Positions 1 to 12,450 of a stretch of 64,000 bases of DNA are shown in pieces. Made by a program: the position numbers and the translations under genes. The notes under the pieces are model-generated. The model did no database searches. It worked only from the letters and a program-made list of their open reading frames with translations, and had not been told where the DNA came from. This DNA is from Pseudomonas hydrolytica. GTDB lineage: Bacteria; Pseudomonadota; Gammaproteobacteria; Pseudomonadales; Pseudomonadaceae. Position 1 is the stretch's first letter; each line of letters starts with the position of its first letter. The DNA lies in assembly GCF_021495345.1 (NCBI RefSeq), contig NZ_CP099397.1:1302001-1366000 (forward strand). Direction: 5' to 3'.

Positions 1-71
1 TGCGTGGCAATGTTGGGGCAGACGTCGATGAGAATCGGCTTTATGTGACGTACAGCTTGCCACTGCTTTAA
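1..71 (+). CDS. C-terminal end of an OprD-family outer-membrane porin (partial, cut by window start)
   Basis: Reading from base 3, an open frame gives RGNVGADVDENRLYVTYSLP followed by LL and a TAA stop at 69-71. The ending 'DEnRLyVtYsLPLL' matches the last beta-strand of OprD-type porins. The complete porin at 801-2141 ends in the same style (DEVRVIVEYPLQVL). Such porins are 18-strand outer-membrane channels for basic amino acids or carboxylates, and the final strand ends in a hydrophobic C-terminus recognised by the Bam machinery. Only 22 residues are visible, so the substrate cannot be guessed. The frame and motif are seen; the family call is inferred from the motif. A terminator hairpin follows directly. 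Confidence 0.6.
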   Translation, partial: RGNVGADVDENRLYVTYSLPLL

Positions 72-81
72 ACCATGGAAA

Positions 82-114
82 GTTGCCTCTTCTGTTCTGT
101 GCAGAAGGGGCAAC
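82..114. terminator. Hairpin between the porin end and cadR (probably bidirectional)
   Basis: GTTGCCTCTTCTG (82-94) and CAGAAGGGGCAAC (102-114) pair over 13 positions with one G-U, around the 7-base loop TTCTGTG. It lies between the stop of the plus-strand porin (71) and the stop of the minus-strand cadR gene (120). The U-tract is weak on both sides, so efficiency is uncertain. Confidence 0.6.
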
Positions 115-119
115 ATGAT

Positions 120-560
120 TCACTTCAATTCGTTTTTTTCAGCGGTTGATAAAGACGAACCGCTACCGTGGCTGCTCAACTGGAGTACGATGCCACAGTA
201 TGCCATTTTTTCACTTCCTCCCTTGCAGCGCCCGAGCAATTCGCGCAACTGCGCATGCAGTGCCTGCAAATTCTGAATGCGTGCCTCGACATGAGCGATG
301 TGTTCTTTCACCAATGTACTAATGAGTGCGCAACTCGCATGCGGCCGATCATGCATTGCCAATAAGCGACCTATTTCTTCCAATGTCATATCGAGTACAC
401 GACAATTGCGGATGAATGTCAGGCGCTCGAAGTGCAGCTGACTATATAAACGATAGTTACTGTTGTTGCGTGAGGGGCTGGGTAGTAATCCCTGATGCTC
501 GTAGTAACGAATGGTCTCCACTGGGCAGCCAGTTCGCTTAGCAAGTTCACCAATTTTCAT
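120..560 (-). CDS. cadR: MerR-family heavy-metal regulator, CadR/PbrR type
   Basis: This is a 146-residue MerR-type activator that bends a promoter with an overlong spacer when Cd, Pb or Zn binds. The N-terminal winged helix (MKIGELAKRTGCPVETIRYY...NYRLY) is typical. The dimerisation helix follows. Metal-ligand cysteines are visible at about residues 77, 112 and 122. Cys77 and Cys112 match CadR; the third lies a few residues later than in P. putida CadR, closer to the PbrR-like layout. The His-rich tail of P. putida CadR is absent. I chose MKIGELAK (560) rather than the upstream MLAYSGS start because family members begin there. No cadA ATPase gene is adjacent, so the regulator is an orphan. 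A CadR-like operator exists at 5454-5472 in front of czcRS, which is its likely target. Confidence 0.8.
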   Translation of the reverse strand: MKIGELAKRTGCPVETIRYYEHQGLLPSPSRNNSNYRLYSQLHFERLTFIRNCRVLDMTLEEIGRLLAMHDRPHASCALISTLVKEHIAHVEARIQNLQALHAQLRELLGRCKGGSEKMAYCGIVLQLSSHGSGSSLSTAEKNELK

Positions 561-587
561 AATGATGCTTCCAGAGTACGCCAGCAT

Positions 588-800
588 GAGGGGCTGATAA
601 AGCCGTTAGAGCGGCTTGCCATCATCTAGATTGATGGCTTCGTGACAGCCTGGAAATGAAGAGGTTCTTTGATTACGAAATTGTAATGCAGCGCTCATCT
701 TCGAGTTATCTGGAGGTTGCAAGGATAGAGGGGCCAAATCCACAAGAAGAAATCGGCCTATGACAATCCCAGAACTGCCGGTAAGCATCAGGAGCAATGC
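588..800. other. cadR / porin divergent intergenic region
   Basis: These 213 bases separate the divergent cadR and porin genes. The CzcR-like palindrome at 672-687 is the only strong motif. I see no MerR-type palindrome like the one at 5454-5472, so autoregulation of cadR from here is not supported. The 63-residue minus-strand open frame at 606-797 has no family features and no ribosome-binding site and is treated as chance. Confidence 0.5.
672..687. promoter_or_regulatory. Putative CzcR box upstream of the porin gene
   Basis: ATTACGAAATTGTAAT has half-sites ATTAC and GTAAT with a 6-base centre. It agrees at 14 of 16 positions with ATTACGTATTTGTAAT at 5630-5645 in front of czcC. It lies 114 bases before the porin start. 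Metal-responsive OmpR-type regulators (the CopR/CusR/CzcR subgroup) bind palindromes of this layout. Assignment to CzcR is an inference from its placement. Confidence 0.5.
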
Positions 801-2141
801 ATGAAAAAAAGTCCTCTAACCATGGCGATCATCTCCGCGTTGGCATTCGGTGCAAGCGCGATGGCTCAGGCATCCGAGTCTCAGGTTGCCGAAGGCTTCA
901 TCGAAGGAAGTAGCCTGAATATTCTTAACCGAAACATGTATTTCAACCGGGACTTTCGCAAAGGGGAGGCCAGGGTACTACCCAGCGGTGAGCGCAGCAG
1001 CTACACCGAGGCTTGGGGGCACGGCATCATGGCTAACTTCGAGTCCGGTTTCACTCAGGGAACCGTTGGTTTCGGCATTGACGCCTATGCCGGACTGGGC
1101 CTGAAGCTTGATACCGGTGATGGACGTTATGGTCCCGGTGGTAGTGTCAACATGTTCCCGGTCGACAGCGATGATCGTGCCGAGGACTCGTATTCGAAAG
1201 TGGGGGCCGCGGTAAAGGCGCGCTTCGCTGATACGGTCGTCAAGGCCGGTGACGTATTCCCAACCACGCCCGTCGTGCACTACGGGGACTCTCGTCTGCT
1301 GCCGCAGAGCTTCAAAGGTGTGACGGTCGTCAACGAAAGCATAGAGGGCCTGACCCTGCAAGGCGGTCGTCTACATGCCATGAGCCAACCGCAGGAGAGC
1401 ACTTCACGCGGTGATTTCGCGACCTTCTATGCTGGGCAGGTGGACTCTCCCTGGGTCGGCTACTTTGGTGGTGACTACGAGCTCAACGACAACCTGGGCT
1501 TCAGCCTTTACAGCAGCCGTTTGAAGGATGCCTGGGATCAGTACTACGCTGGCATGTGGTGGACTTACCCACTTTCCGAGGATCTGTCGTTGTTTGGTGG
1601 TCTGAATTACTACAACGCCACCGACGAAGGTAAGAAGCAGCTGGGTGATTTCAGTAACAACATCTATAGCGGTAGCATCGGTGTCAAGTACGGCGCTCAC
1701 CGTGTAGCGCTCTCTCACCAGCGTAACAACGGCGATGACGACTTTGACTACCTGCGTCAGTCCGACTCGATCTTCCTCGACAACTCCCTTCAGTACAGCG
1801 ACTTCAACTCGCCCAAGGAACGCTCCTGGATGGTGCGCTACGATCTGGACATGGCTGACTTTGGTGTGCCAGGGCTGAGCTTCATGGCGCGTTACGCGCT
1901 GGGACGTGATGCGGATTACTCCAATGCCAACAGCATTTACATGCGCACGGATGGTGCCGGTAACCCGCTGACCGATCAGAAGCGCTGGGAGCGCAACCTT
2001 GAGGTCAAATACGTGTTCCTCGAGGGTTCTCTGAAGGATCTGTCCGTGCGTGTACGTCAGATGACCACTCGCGCTACTGCTTACGAAAGCGACCTCGATG
2101 AAGTGCGTGTAATCGTCGAGTATCCGCTTCAGGTGCTGTAA
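801..2141 (+). CDS. OprD-family outer-membrane porin
   Basis: The 446-residue precursor starts with a Sec signal peptide (MKKSPLTMAIISALAFGASA-MAQA). The mature protein has OprD-family hallmarks: an early 'GFIEGSSLNILNRNMYFNRD' stretch, 'AWGHGIMANFESGFTQGTVGFGID', a central 'VKAGD' segment, and the C-terminal strand DEVRVIVEYPLQVL. Length is typical for the family (about 420-450). It should form a monomeric 18-strand channel for small solutes; the substrate cannot be read from sequence. In Pseudomonas aeruginosa CzcR represses oprD during zinc exposure, linking metal resistance to carbapenem resistance. Here a relative sits inside the metal island with a candidate CzcR box upstream (672-687), so its expression may respond to metal. 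A terminator follows the stop. Confidence 0.9.
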   Translation: MKKSPLTMAIISALAFGASAMAQASESQVAEGFIEGSSLNILNRNMYFNRDFRKGEARVLPSGERSSYTEAWGHGIMANFESGFTQGTVGFGIDAYAGLGLKLDTGDGRYGPGGSVNMFPVDSDDRAEDSYSKVGAAVKARFADTVVKAGDVFPTTPVVHYGDSRLLPQSFKGVTVVNESIEGLTLQGGRLHAMSQPQESTSRGDFATFYAGQVDSPWVGYFGGDYELNDNLGFSLYSSRLKDAWDQYYAGMWWTYPLSEDLSLFGGLNYYNATDEGKKQLGDFSNNIYSGSIGVKYGAHRVALSHQRNNGDDDFDYLRQSDSIFLDNSLQYSDFNSPKERSWMVRYDLDMADFGVPGLSFMARYALGRDADYSNANSIYMRTDGAGNPLTDQKRWERNLEVKYVFLEGSLKDLSVRVRQMTTRATAYESDLDEVRVIVEYPLQVL

Positions 2142-2149
2142 CGACATTC

Positions 2150-2170
2150 AGGGGCGGCATAGCCGCCCCT
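2150..2170 (+). terminator. Terminator hairpin after the porin
   Basis: AGGGGCGGC (2150-2158) pairs perfectly with GCCGCCCCT (2162-2170) around the loop ATA. It starts nine bases after the porin stop. Only a weak pyrimidine run (CTCTG) follows. Confidence 0.6.
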
Positions 2171-2172
2171 CT

Positions 2173-2188
2173 CTGACAAGATTGTAAT
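2173..2188. promoter_or_regulatory. Weaker CzcR-like box upstream of the small exported protein
   Basis: CTGACAAGATTGTAAT matches the 672-687 palindrome at 12 of 16 positions. The right half (ATTGTAAT) is intact and the left half degenerate. It lies about 95 bases before the ATG at 2283. Confidence 0.35.
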
Positions 2189-2282
2189 TTGAACCTCATG
2201 CTCATGTTAGGTGCCGATCCGTAACATGGGACTGTCTTCGAAGCATTCGTTTCCATATTTGCTCAGTCAGTCCGAGGTGCAT

Positions 2283-2474
2283 ATGAAAGTTTTTTCCCAG
2301 TTTCTGTTTATCGTGTTTCTGGGGGCAGCCAGCATGGTTGCCTCTGCAGAAGATGGCTCTGAGCGCTCTCTCAATGCCGTCAAGCAATTCCGTGAGAATC
2401 AACAGCGTATCCATGGTGACAACGCCGTTGAGCAGCAGAAGTCCCAAAGTGCTCAGAGTGAGCAAGACGATTGA
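2283..2474 (+). CDS. Small exported protein, PtrA-like (metal-associated periplasmic peptide)
   Basis: This encodes 63 residues. MKVFSQFLFIVFLGAASMVASA is a clear Sec signal peptide. It leaves a hydrophilic mature part of about 41 residues rich in Glu, Gln, Asp and Ser, with no cysteine. The ATG at 2283 is chosen over an upstream in-frame ATG at 2211 because it begins the signal peptide and has a purine-rich GAGGTG just before it. Short exported proteins of this type, often annotated 'co-regulatory protein PtrA N-terminal domain', accompany copper/zinc resistance loci in Pseudomonas. The resemblance (A-E-x-G-x-[DE]-R-[ST]) is weak but the context fits. A possible CzcR box lies upstream and a strong terminator downstream. 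Function is unknown. Confidence 0.6.
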   Translation: MKVFSQFLFIVFLGAASMVASAEDGSERSLNAVKQFRENQQRIHGDNAVEQQKSQSAQSEQDD

Positions 2475-2561
2475 GCGCATGAACTAACGCAGCCGTCCTG
2501 CTCGCTCTCTCCAGTCCATCTCTTGGTAGCTCCCGCTCCTTTGGTGAGAGATGGTTCCTTG

Positions 2562-2588
2562 GCGCCCCTTTGGGGGCGCTTTTTTTTG
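2562..2588 (+). terminator. Rho-independent terminator
   Basis: GCGCCCC (2562-2568), loop TTTG, GGGGCGC (2573-2579), then a run of eight T. This is a strong canonical terminator, about 90 bases after the small exported protein. Confidence 0.85.
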
Positions 2589-2749
2589 TTCGTCAAAGAA
2601 TTGGGTTGGAACTGCTTAGTCTTGTGGGCGCGATATCTATCCACTTGAGTTTGCTCTATCCCAAGTTGAGTGGGCACTGATTGATAGTGGATAGTGTCTG
2701 CCGTAATAAGTGTCCATGATCCATACCAGGCGACGTTTTCCGAATAATT

Positions 2750-3240
2750 CAAAAGAGAGACGGTAGAGCAGTGCTTACTGGCACGACGCTTCGTCATATG
2801 TTCGAGAGACGCTTGGTATCGCTGAAAGTCTGTTGGGCAAGTGGAAGTGCTAGAACGAACAGCAGTGTGAGTTGTGAAAGTGTGAAGCTGCGCCAGCGGC
2901 TGGCTCAGGTCAACAGTAATGCGATGCTCTAAAGACGCTCGCCATCTCCTCACAGCCCACGGAGTCAAGTTTAGCGCTGTCGAGGCATTGGTCGGTCTCT
3001 ATCCCGTAGCACTGATGTGCCGGCTGCTGTGGGTATTAAGCAACGGTTTCTATGCCTGGCAGCAGCGGTCGCCCTCGGTGTGAAAGATGGCGAGTCGGCG
3101 TCTGAGCAAGGAGAACCACACCATCTACCATGAGATGAATGTCTGTAGGGGACGAAGTGGGCGGCTGAAACTGAGAAAATGTGTCGTCTGGTGAGGGGCT
3201 TGTATTCGACGTAGATGGGGCAAAAAGGGGGCGCCATCCC
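2750..3240 (+). pseudogene. Degraded IS3-family transposase (OrfA/OrfB remnants)
   Basis: No intact frame exists, but plus-strand translations in shifting frames resemble IS3-family transposases. Around 2800-2850 'VRETLGIAESLLGKWK' is OrfA-like (helix-turn-helix region). Around 2876-2935 'KLRQRLAQVNSNAML' is like the OrfA leucine zipper. Near 2950-3080 'HGVKFSAVEALVGLYPVALM' followed by 'CRLLWVLSNGFYAWQQRSPS' is the start of OrfB, ended by TGA at 3081. Around 3164-3205 'AETEKMCRLVRGL' resembles the next OrfB segment. Several stops and frameshifts separate these pieces and the DDE catalytic part is missing. I see no terminal inverted repeats. It is an old insertion scar between the porin block and czcRS. 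Confidence 0.65.
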
Positions 3241-3253
3241 TGGCGCAATTCGA

Positions 3254-4687
3254 TTAAGCAGTCTTTTCCGTTGAGCTTTGGCGGGCCTGCTCGATCAAGG
3301 GCTTTGGTAAAGGGAAGTACAGCGTAAAAACTGTGGTCTGATCTGCGATGCTGCTCACGCCCACGTGGCCATGGTGCAGGCTCATGATCGAACGCACGAT
3401 GGCCAGGCCCAGCCCGGTGCCGCCATCAGCACGTGACCGCCCACGATCCACGCGATAGAAACGCTCGAACAGTTTGGGTAGGTGCTCGGGAGGAATGCCT
3501 GCACCTGGGTTGCTCACTGCCAGGGTGGCGTTCGTCGCGTTAGTGATGAGGTCAATATCGATTTTCGAGCCTTCCGGGCTATGGCGGATGGCGTTGGATA
3601 GCAGGTTAGAGATAGCTCTCTGTACCATCAAACGATCGCCATTAATTGTTGCGTACCCTGATACGTTGAGTTTGATGTCCTTTTCTTCGGCCGTGAGGCT
3701 GAAAAGCTCCACTACTTTCTCTGCCTCTTCGTGCAGTGCAATTGCCTCGAAGGGGATAAGTGCTGCCGGATGGCTGACGTGGGCGAGAAACAGCATGTCC
3801 GATACGATCCGCGTGACCCGGCCGAGCTCCTCAGTGCAGTTCTCCAGCACCAGTTTGTATTCTTCTGGCGGGCGTTCCCGTGAGAGCGTCACCTGCGCTT
3901 TGCCGATCAGATTGGTGATGGGGGAGCGTAATTCATGTGCCAGGTCGTCAGAGAATTGCGAAAGCTGTTGTACGCCACCGTCCAGGCGATGAAGCATGAA
4001 GTTGATGCTGTTAGCCAATTCGCGAAGCTCCTGCGGTAGGTTATCCAGTGGCAGGCGATGGCTCAGATCCTGGGTCGAGACGAGTTCTGCAACCTTGCGG
4101 AACTGATTCAGGGAGCTCAGGCCGCGATGAGCGATCCACCAGGCTCCGGCCGCGATCAGAGCCAGTACGAAGGGCAGGGCAATCAAGGTGGATTCGACAT
4201 AGGCGTGTAGCAGTGCTTGGTCAGCGGAGCGCTCCAGTGTAAGGACGGCGCGTATTCGTGATCCGTCCTTACGCAGAATAAGCTGCGAGGCGGTCAAGAG
4301 CTGCTTGTCCTGCGCATCTCGCCAATGTTCGAAGGCGATGGTCTCGCTGGCGTTTTCTATAAAGGAAGGTAGGGCCTCCTGTGTCTGGCCCACGCTCATG
4401 ATTTCCTTGGGAGACGAGCTGTCGTCATAAAGAGCGAGCGAGAGGCTGTCGTGGCCTTTGATCAAATCTCTGATGTTGTGGGCCTGGTCACCGACTTCCG
4501 GGCGAGTGTTGATTTCTCTCATGCCATGGCGGATTTGCTGAAGCTTGTCCTCGAGGCTTTGCTCTGCAATGTAGTTGAGCTGCCGGCTTAACGAGAAATA
4601 AGCCAGCGCACTCAGCAGTGCAACCAGTATCAGGCCCAGTATTGCGACCGACAGGCTGAGTTGGCTTGAGAGTCTGGCAGGCCTCAT
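3254..4687 (-). CDS. czcS: Heavy-metal sensor histidine kinase CzcS
   Basis: This 477-residue inner-membrane kinase pairs with the response regulator encoded just upstream. A first membrane helix lies at about residues 12-32, then a periplasmic sensor region, and a second helix at about 166-186. A HAMP domain follows, then the HisKA box '[17 protein letters not shown]' with the phosphorylated His near residue 251. The HATPase domain has the N-box '[10 protein letters not shown]' and the G-box '[15 protein letters not shown]'. Length and layout match the CzcS/CusS/IrlS family, which senses periplasmic Zn, Cd, Co or Cu. The start overlaps the czcR stop by 4 bases (ATGA), so the two are translationally coupled. 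Confidence 0.9.
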   Translation of the reverse strand: MRPARLSSQLSLSVAILGLILVALLSALAYFSLSRQLNYIAEQSLEDKLQQIRHGMREINTRPEVGDQAHNIRDLIKGHDSLSLALYDDSSSPKEIMSVGQTQEALPSFIENASETIAFEHWRDAQDKQLLTASQLILRKDGSRIRAVLTLERSADQALLHAYVESTLIALPFVLALIAAGAWWIAHRGLSSLNQFRKVAELVSTQDLSHRLPLDNLPQELRELANSINFMLHRLDGGVQQLSQFSDDLAHELRSPITNLIGKAQVTLSRERPPEEYKLVLENCTEELGRVTRIVSDMLFLAHVSHPAALIPFEAIALHEEAEKVVELFSLTAEEKDIKLNVSGYATINGDRLMVQRAISNLLSNAIRHSPEGSKIDIDLITNATNATLAVSNPGAGIPPEHLPKLFERFYRVDRGRSRADGGTGLGLAIVRSIMSLHHGHVGVSSIADQTTVFTLYFPLPKPLIEQARQSSTEKTA

Positions 4688-5358
4688 TGACGAGCCTCCA
4701 GTACATAGCCGACGCCGCGCAAGGTGTGGATCAGTTTGTTCTCGAAAGGGTCGTCGATCTTGGCGCGCAAGCGCCGGATGGAAACTTCGACGACGTTGGT
4801 ATCACAGTCGAAGTTCATGTCCCAGACCAGCGAGATGATCTGGGTGCGCGAGAGTACTTCGCCGCTGCGTCGCATCAGCAGGTGCAGCAGAGCGAACTCC
4901 TTGGTGGTCAGATCGATTCGTTGACCATTGCGATAGGCGCGGTGGCGGGCTGGATCCAGCTCAAGGTCGTCGACCTTGAGCACGTCTGGCGCGCTGACCT
5001 GTTCACCTCTTCGTAGCAGCGAGCGAACTCTGGCCAGAAGCTCGGGGAACTCGAATGGCTTCACCAGATAGTCGTCGGCACCGGAGTCGAAACCTTTGAG
5101 CTTGTCGGCCAGGCGCCCGCGTGCCGTCAGCATCATCACAGGGGTGCGACTATTACGGCGAATGCTGGCCAGTACGCCCCAGCCATCGATCTCTGGTAAG
5201 TCGACATCAAGGATGATCAATTCGTAGGACGCTTGGGCCGCCATGTGCAAGCCGTCGACACCATTGGTGGCAATATCGACGACATAGCCGCTCTCGGTAA
5301 GTCCCTGGTGGAGATATTCGGCAGTTTTAAGCTCGTCCTCAACAATCAGGATTCGCAT
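4684..5358 (-). CDS. czcR: Heavy-metal response regulator CzcR (OmpR/PhoB family)
   Basis: This 224-residue DNA-binding regulator is phosphorylated by CzcS. The receiver domain begins [16 protein letters not shown], with phospho-acceptor Asp at about residue 51 ([14 protein letters not shown]) and the conserved Lys in 'DYLVKPF'. The C-terminal winged helix contains '[15 protein letters not shown]' and '[14 protein letters not shown]', as in CzcR/CopR/IrlR. In P. aeruginosa CzcR activates czcCBA and represses oprD. Here a shared palindrome precedes both a porin gene and czcC. An unusual upstream element, a MerR-type operator in a 19-base spacer (5446-5476), suggests czcRS itself is switched on by CadR. 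Confidence 0.92.
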   Translation of the reverse strand: MRILIVEDELKTAEYLHQGLTESGYVVDIATNGVDGLHMAAQASYELIILDVDLPEIDGWGVLASIRRNSRTPVMMLTARGRLADKLKGFDSGADDYLVKPFEFPELLARVRSLLRRGEQVSAPDVLKVDDLELDPARHRAYRNGQRIDLTTKEFALLHLLMRRSGEVLSRTQIISLVWDMNFDCDTNVVEVSIRRLRAKIDDPFENKLIHTLRGVGYVLEARQ

Positions 5359-5445
5359 GTAGTAGTTGACCTTGGTGGGGGAGAGAAATTTTTATCGAGT
5401 CGCGATGATTGTTGGACTTGGTAGCGATCGGCATTTGCGTGGCGG

Positions 5446-5476
5446 ATGATGATCCCTGTAGTTACTACAGGGTCAA
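5446..5476 (-). promoter_or_regulatory. CadR/MerR-type promoter and operator driving czcRS
   Basis: On the minus strand a -35 TTGACC (5476-5471) and a -10 CATCAT (5451-5446) are separated by 19 bases, the overlong spacing typical of MerR-family promoters. Overlapping the -35 and filling the spacer is the 19-base palindrome CCCTGTAGTTACTACAGGG (5454-5472), perfect 9-base arms about one central base. From memory it closely resembles the P. putida CadR/PbrR operator (ACCCTATAGTGGCTACAGGGT). The czcR start is 88 bases downstream of the -10. Geometry is seen; regulator identity is inferred. Confidence 0.75.
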
Positions 5477-5629
5477 GCGGGAGCCACCTGATTTAGAGGG
5501 TACAGCCCCGTCCGTGTACGCCGCTGCTTGCTTTTATGATGCTTTTTATATGTCCAGTTGTAACTTTATGACTCGAATGATTGTTGCATTCGCGGCATGT
5601 TAATACAGAGTTATATGGCGTGGTTGGGC

Positions 5630-5645
5630 ATTACGTATTTGTAAT
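5630..5645. promoter_or_regulatory. Putative CzcR box upstream of czcCBA
   Basis: ATTACGTATTTGTAAT has half-sites ATTAC/GTAAT with a 6-base centre and is a near-copy of the element at 672-687. It is about 110 bases before the czcC start, a suitable place for an OmpR-family activator. Confidence 0.55.
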
Positions 5646-5754
5646 TTTGCAGTCACCTCGACGATAGGTGAGGCTCCCTAAATTCTGCACCGAATGAAGG
5701 TCTCGGAGATTTCATACATGTCTCCGAATTTATACAGGTGTGGAGGAAAGGCCC

Positions 5755-7005
5755 TTGTCGAGGCGTTATTCGAGAGTTGCTGAGGCACTTTGCCTGGCTG
5801 TTGCCTGCTCAGTTGTAGTGAATCATGCCGTGGCATCAACGCCGATCACCCTGGGCGACGCATGGGGGCAGGCACTGCAGACCAACCCGTCGCTGATGGC
5901 AGGTGATCGTAATGTCGGCATCGCAGAAGGTGAGCGTCGCCAAGCCGGTGTGATTCCCAATCCGGAGCTGTCTTGGGAGGTTGAGGACACCCGCAGTGCT
6001 ACGAGGACCACGACGGTACAGATCAGCCAACCTATCGAGCTGGGCGGCAAGCGCGGCGCCCGGATAGAAATGGCCGAACGCGGTATCGACAGTGCTGCGG
6101 TCGGTCAGGAGCAGCTGCGCAATGAGCTGCGTGCCGAGGTGGTCGGGGCTTTTCAAGGAGCCTTGTTGGCGAAGATGCGCCAAGAGTTGGCTGAGCAGTC
6201 ACAACGCCTGAGCGAACGCGGCGTGGCGGTCGTTGATGCGCGCGTCAAGGCTGGCAAGGCCTCTGCCCTGGAGGCATCGCGCGCCCGGCTGCAGTACGAA
6301 GAGGTTCGACTGGAGGCCGCGCGGGCTCGAGATCAGTACATCAACGCCATGAATCAGTTGCTGGCCTTGATTGGGGGGGCATCCGCCAGTGGTGAGCCTA
6401 GCCTCAGTGGCGATGTTACCGATATGCCCGCAATACCCTCTGAAGTCGCACTTCTGAGCCGTCTGGACAAAGTTCCGCAGATGCGTCTTGCCAGGGTCGA
6501 GATCGACCGGCAAGAGGCCGGAATCGCCGTTGAGAAAAGCCGGCGGATTCCCGATCTGACGGTCAGCCTCGGCAGCCAATACAGCAGTGAGGATCGTGAG
6601 CGCGTCAACCTTGTTGGTTTGTCCATGCCTCTGCCTCTGTTCGATCGCAACCAGGGAAATGTTCTGGCCGCCTCGCGGCGGGCTGATCAGGCGCGCGACT
6701 TGCGAAATGCTGCCGAGTTGCGCCTGCGCAGTGAGGTGCAGCAGGCCTATCAGCAATGGCGAACGGCGCAGGGAGCGATTAGCGGTTTCGAGGGGGGCCT
6801 GCTTGCGTCCGCGGACACAGCTTTGGAAAGCACGACGCGTGGATTTCAGATGGGCAAGTTCGGCTTTATCGATGTTCTCGATGCCCAGCGCACATTGATT
6901 GACGTTCGCTCCCGTTACCTGCAGGCACTCGGCGAAGCGCTCGATGCCTGGGTTCGCCTTGAGCGCATCTACGGCGACCTATCTGCCCAAGCCGATAACT
7001 ACTGA
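5755..7005 (+). CDS. czcC: CzcC, outer-membrane factor of the metal efflux pump
   Basis: This TolC-superfamily protein (416 residues from the chosen start) forms the outer-membrane exit duct of the CzcCBA Zn/Cd/Co efflux complex. A signal peptide (MSRRYSRVAEALCLAVACS...AVAS) precedes 'PITLGDAWGQALQTNPSLMAG', the usual start of the mature OEP domain. Two helical OEP repeats follow, with 'QISQPIELGGKRGAR' and 'LVGLSMPLPLFDRNQGN' as family signatures. I chose the TTG at 5755 because GGAGG lies 8 bases upstream. The alternative GTG at 5740 has no such site and adds five residues. czcB begins 57 bases after the stop. Confidence 0.88.
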   Translation: MSRRYSRVAEALCLAVACSVVVNHAVASTPITLGDAWGQALQTNPSLMAGDRNVGIAEGERRQAGVIPNPELSWEVEDTRSATRTTTVQISQPIELGGKRGARIEMAERGIDSAAVGQEQLRNELRAEVVGAFQGALLAKMRQELAEQSQRLSERGVAVVDARVKAGKASALEASRARLQYEEVRLEAARARDQYINAMNQLLALIGGASASGEPSLSGDVTDMPAIPSEVALLSRLDKVPQMRLARVEIDRQEAGIAVEKSRRIPDLTVSLGSQYSSEDRERVNLVGLSMPLPLFDRNQGNVLAASRRADQARDLRNAAELRLRSEVQQAYQQWRTAQGAISGFEGGLLASADTALESTTRGFQMGKFGFIDVLDAQRTLIDVRSRYLQALGEALDAWVRLERIYGDLSAQADNY

Positions 7006-7062
7006 TTTCCTGTCACGACGATCGGCGCGATGCCGGTTACTGATCATCTTTTGGGGTTGTTC

Positions 7063-11497
<4,435 letters not shown>

Positions 11498-11668
11498 GAG
11501 CGAGTATATCGCGGCGCTGGTGCGGAATTATTACGAACCGGCGAAGTGGCAATGGCTCAATGGGTTGGTAACGGATGGCGCGTAAGGCCTAGTTACCCGG
11601 CCCATTTCTCAACAGAGTCTGTCGAAAGCAGCCATTTGAAGAGTGATGGCTTCGATACTGTAATCGCA

Positions 11669-11702
11669 AAAAATAAAGTGATCCCGCACCGGTTGGTGCG
11701 AG
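11669..11702 (-). terminator. Terminator of the minus-strand gene at 11727
   Basis: Read on the minus strand, CGCACC (11700-11695), loop AACC, GGTGCG (11690-11685), followed by GGATCACTTTATTTTTT. It is 25 bases beyond the stop of the 11727-12356 gene. Confidence 0.6.
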
Positions 11703-11726
11703 ATCTAAGCTGATGCTAGCGTTCGC

Positions 11727-12356
11727 TTACTGAAGCGGCAGGCCGCATTCTTCGCGAATCTGAAGCTCTAGATAGTAGTCTTCGTTCGGCACGCCGAATC
11801 TGCGTTCGAGCTCATCTAGCGCATCTTCATAGCAGGCTTCCTTTCCATAGTTCTTCGGGCGTGGCTTCGAGCTACCGAACGGGGCTTGATTTTTCTTGGG
11901 GCCGACATCGTTGCGATAGGCCACGGTATTGCCTTGAGCGTCATAGTCCAGATACCAGCCATTTTCGATGAGGTAATTCCCCTGGCGTCCCTGTCCAAGC
12001 AGCGCACCGGGAGTGTATCCGTCGACCTCATTTTGAAGGGCGCATCCGTGTTCTCCACACTGCAGGGTTAAAGTCCCTGCGGTGTGTTTTACAAAGCGCT
12101 CCCCCGTTTCCCGGTTGATGAATGCCATCTGCTTTTGGCTGGGTGTGTTCTTGCCCGCCGGCCGACAGTCGTAGACGGTTCGGGTCGGCAATGAGCCATC
12201 GGCCCTTCTCAGACCCAGAGTAGGGATCTCCATCTTGGTGTCACAGGACATAACGTTCATGGCGGGCGTGTAATCGAAGAATTCCGCTTGTTCTGCGAAG
12301 GCAGGGAGGCTGCTGATCAGCCCCAGAGCTACGAGCGACTTCCTGAATATGGTCAT
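11727..12356 (-). CDS. Exported hypothetical protein
   Basis: I do not recognise this 209-residue protein. MTIFRKSLVALGLISSLPAFA is a clear signal peptide cleaved before EQAEFFDY, so it is periplasmic or secreted. The mature part has six cysteines (near residues 38, 59, 100, 105, 175 and 203), so disulfides are plausible. There is a central 'TAGTLTLQCGEHGCALQNEVDGY' and an acidic helical end. A GGAGTCC-type ribosome-binding site lies just before the start. It is the last of the island accessory genes before czcA and has its own terminator. It is one of two unknown minus-strand genes next to a small Xre regulator. It could be a secreted effector or an envelope factor, but nothing in the sequence decides. 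Confidence 0.65.
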   Translation of the reverse strand: MTIFRKSLVALGLISSLPAFAEQAEFFDYTPAMNVMSCDTKMEIPTLGLRRADGSLPTRTVYDCRPAGKNTPSQKQMAFINRETGERFVKHTAGTLTLQCGEHGCALQNEVDGYTPGALLGQGRQGNYLIENGWYLDYDAQGNTVAYRNDVGPKKNQAPFGSSKPRPKNYGKEACYEDALDELERRFGVPNEDYYLELQIREECGLPLQ

Positions 12357-12450
12357 GAGGACTCCTTTTCATTTATTTGGCCCATGCAGGTAGAAGCTGC
12401 ATGGAGGCCATGTGGCGTAGGTGATTGCTGAAGAGTTAGGTCGGGGAGGG

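Larger units (their letters stand above)
5359..5754. other. czcR / czcC divergent intergenic region
   Basis: These 396 bases separate czcRS (minus) from czcCBA (plus). They hold the CadR-type promoter (5446-5476, toward czcR) and the CzcR-like palindrome (5630-5645, toward czcC). A short inverted repeat TCACCT-7-AGGTGA (5653-5671) is of unknown meaning. No convincing open frame is present. Confidence 0.6.

Noticed and set aside
606..797. 63-codon minus-strand open frame upstream of the porin
   Set aside because: No homology-like features or ribosome-binding site; overlaps the putative CzcR box.
5653..5671. Inverted repeat TCACCT-7-AGGTGA in the czcR-czcC gap
   Set aside because: Short, single copy, not in a promoter-specific position; could be chance.
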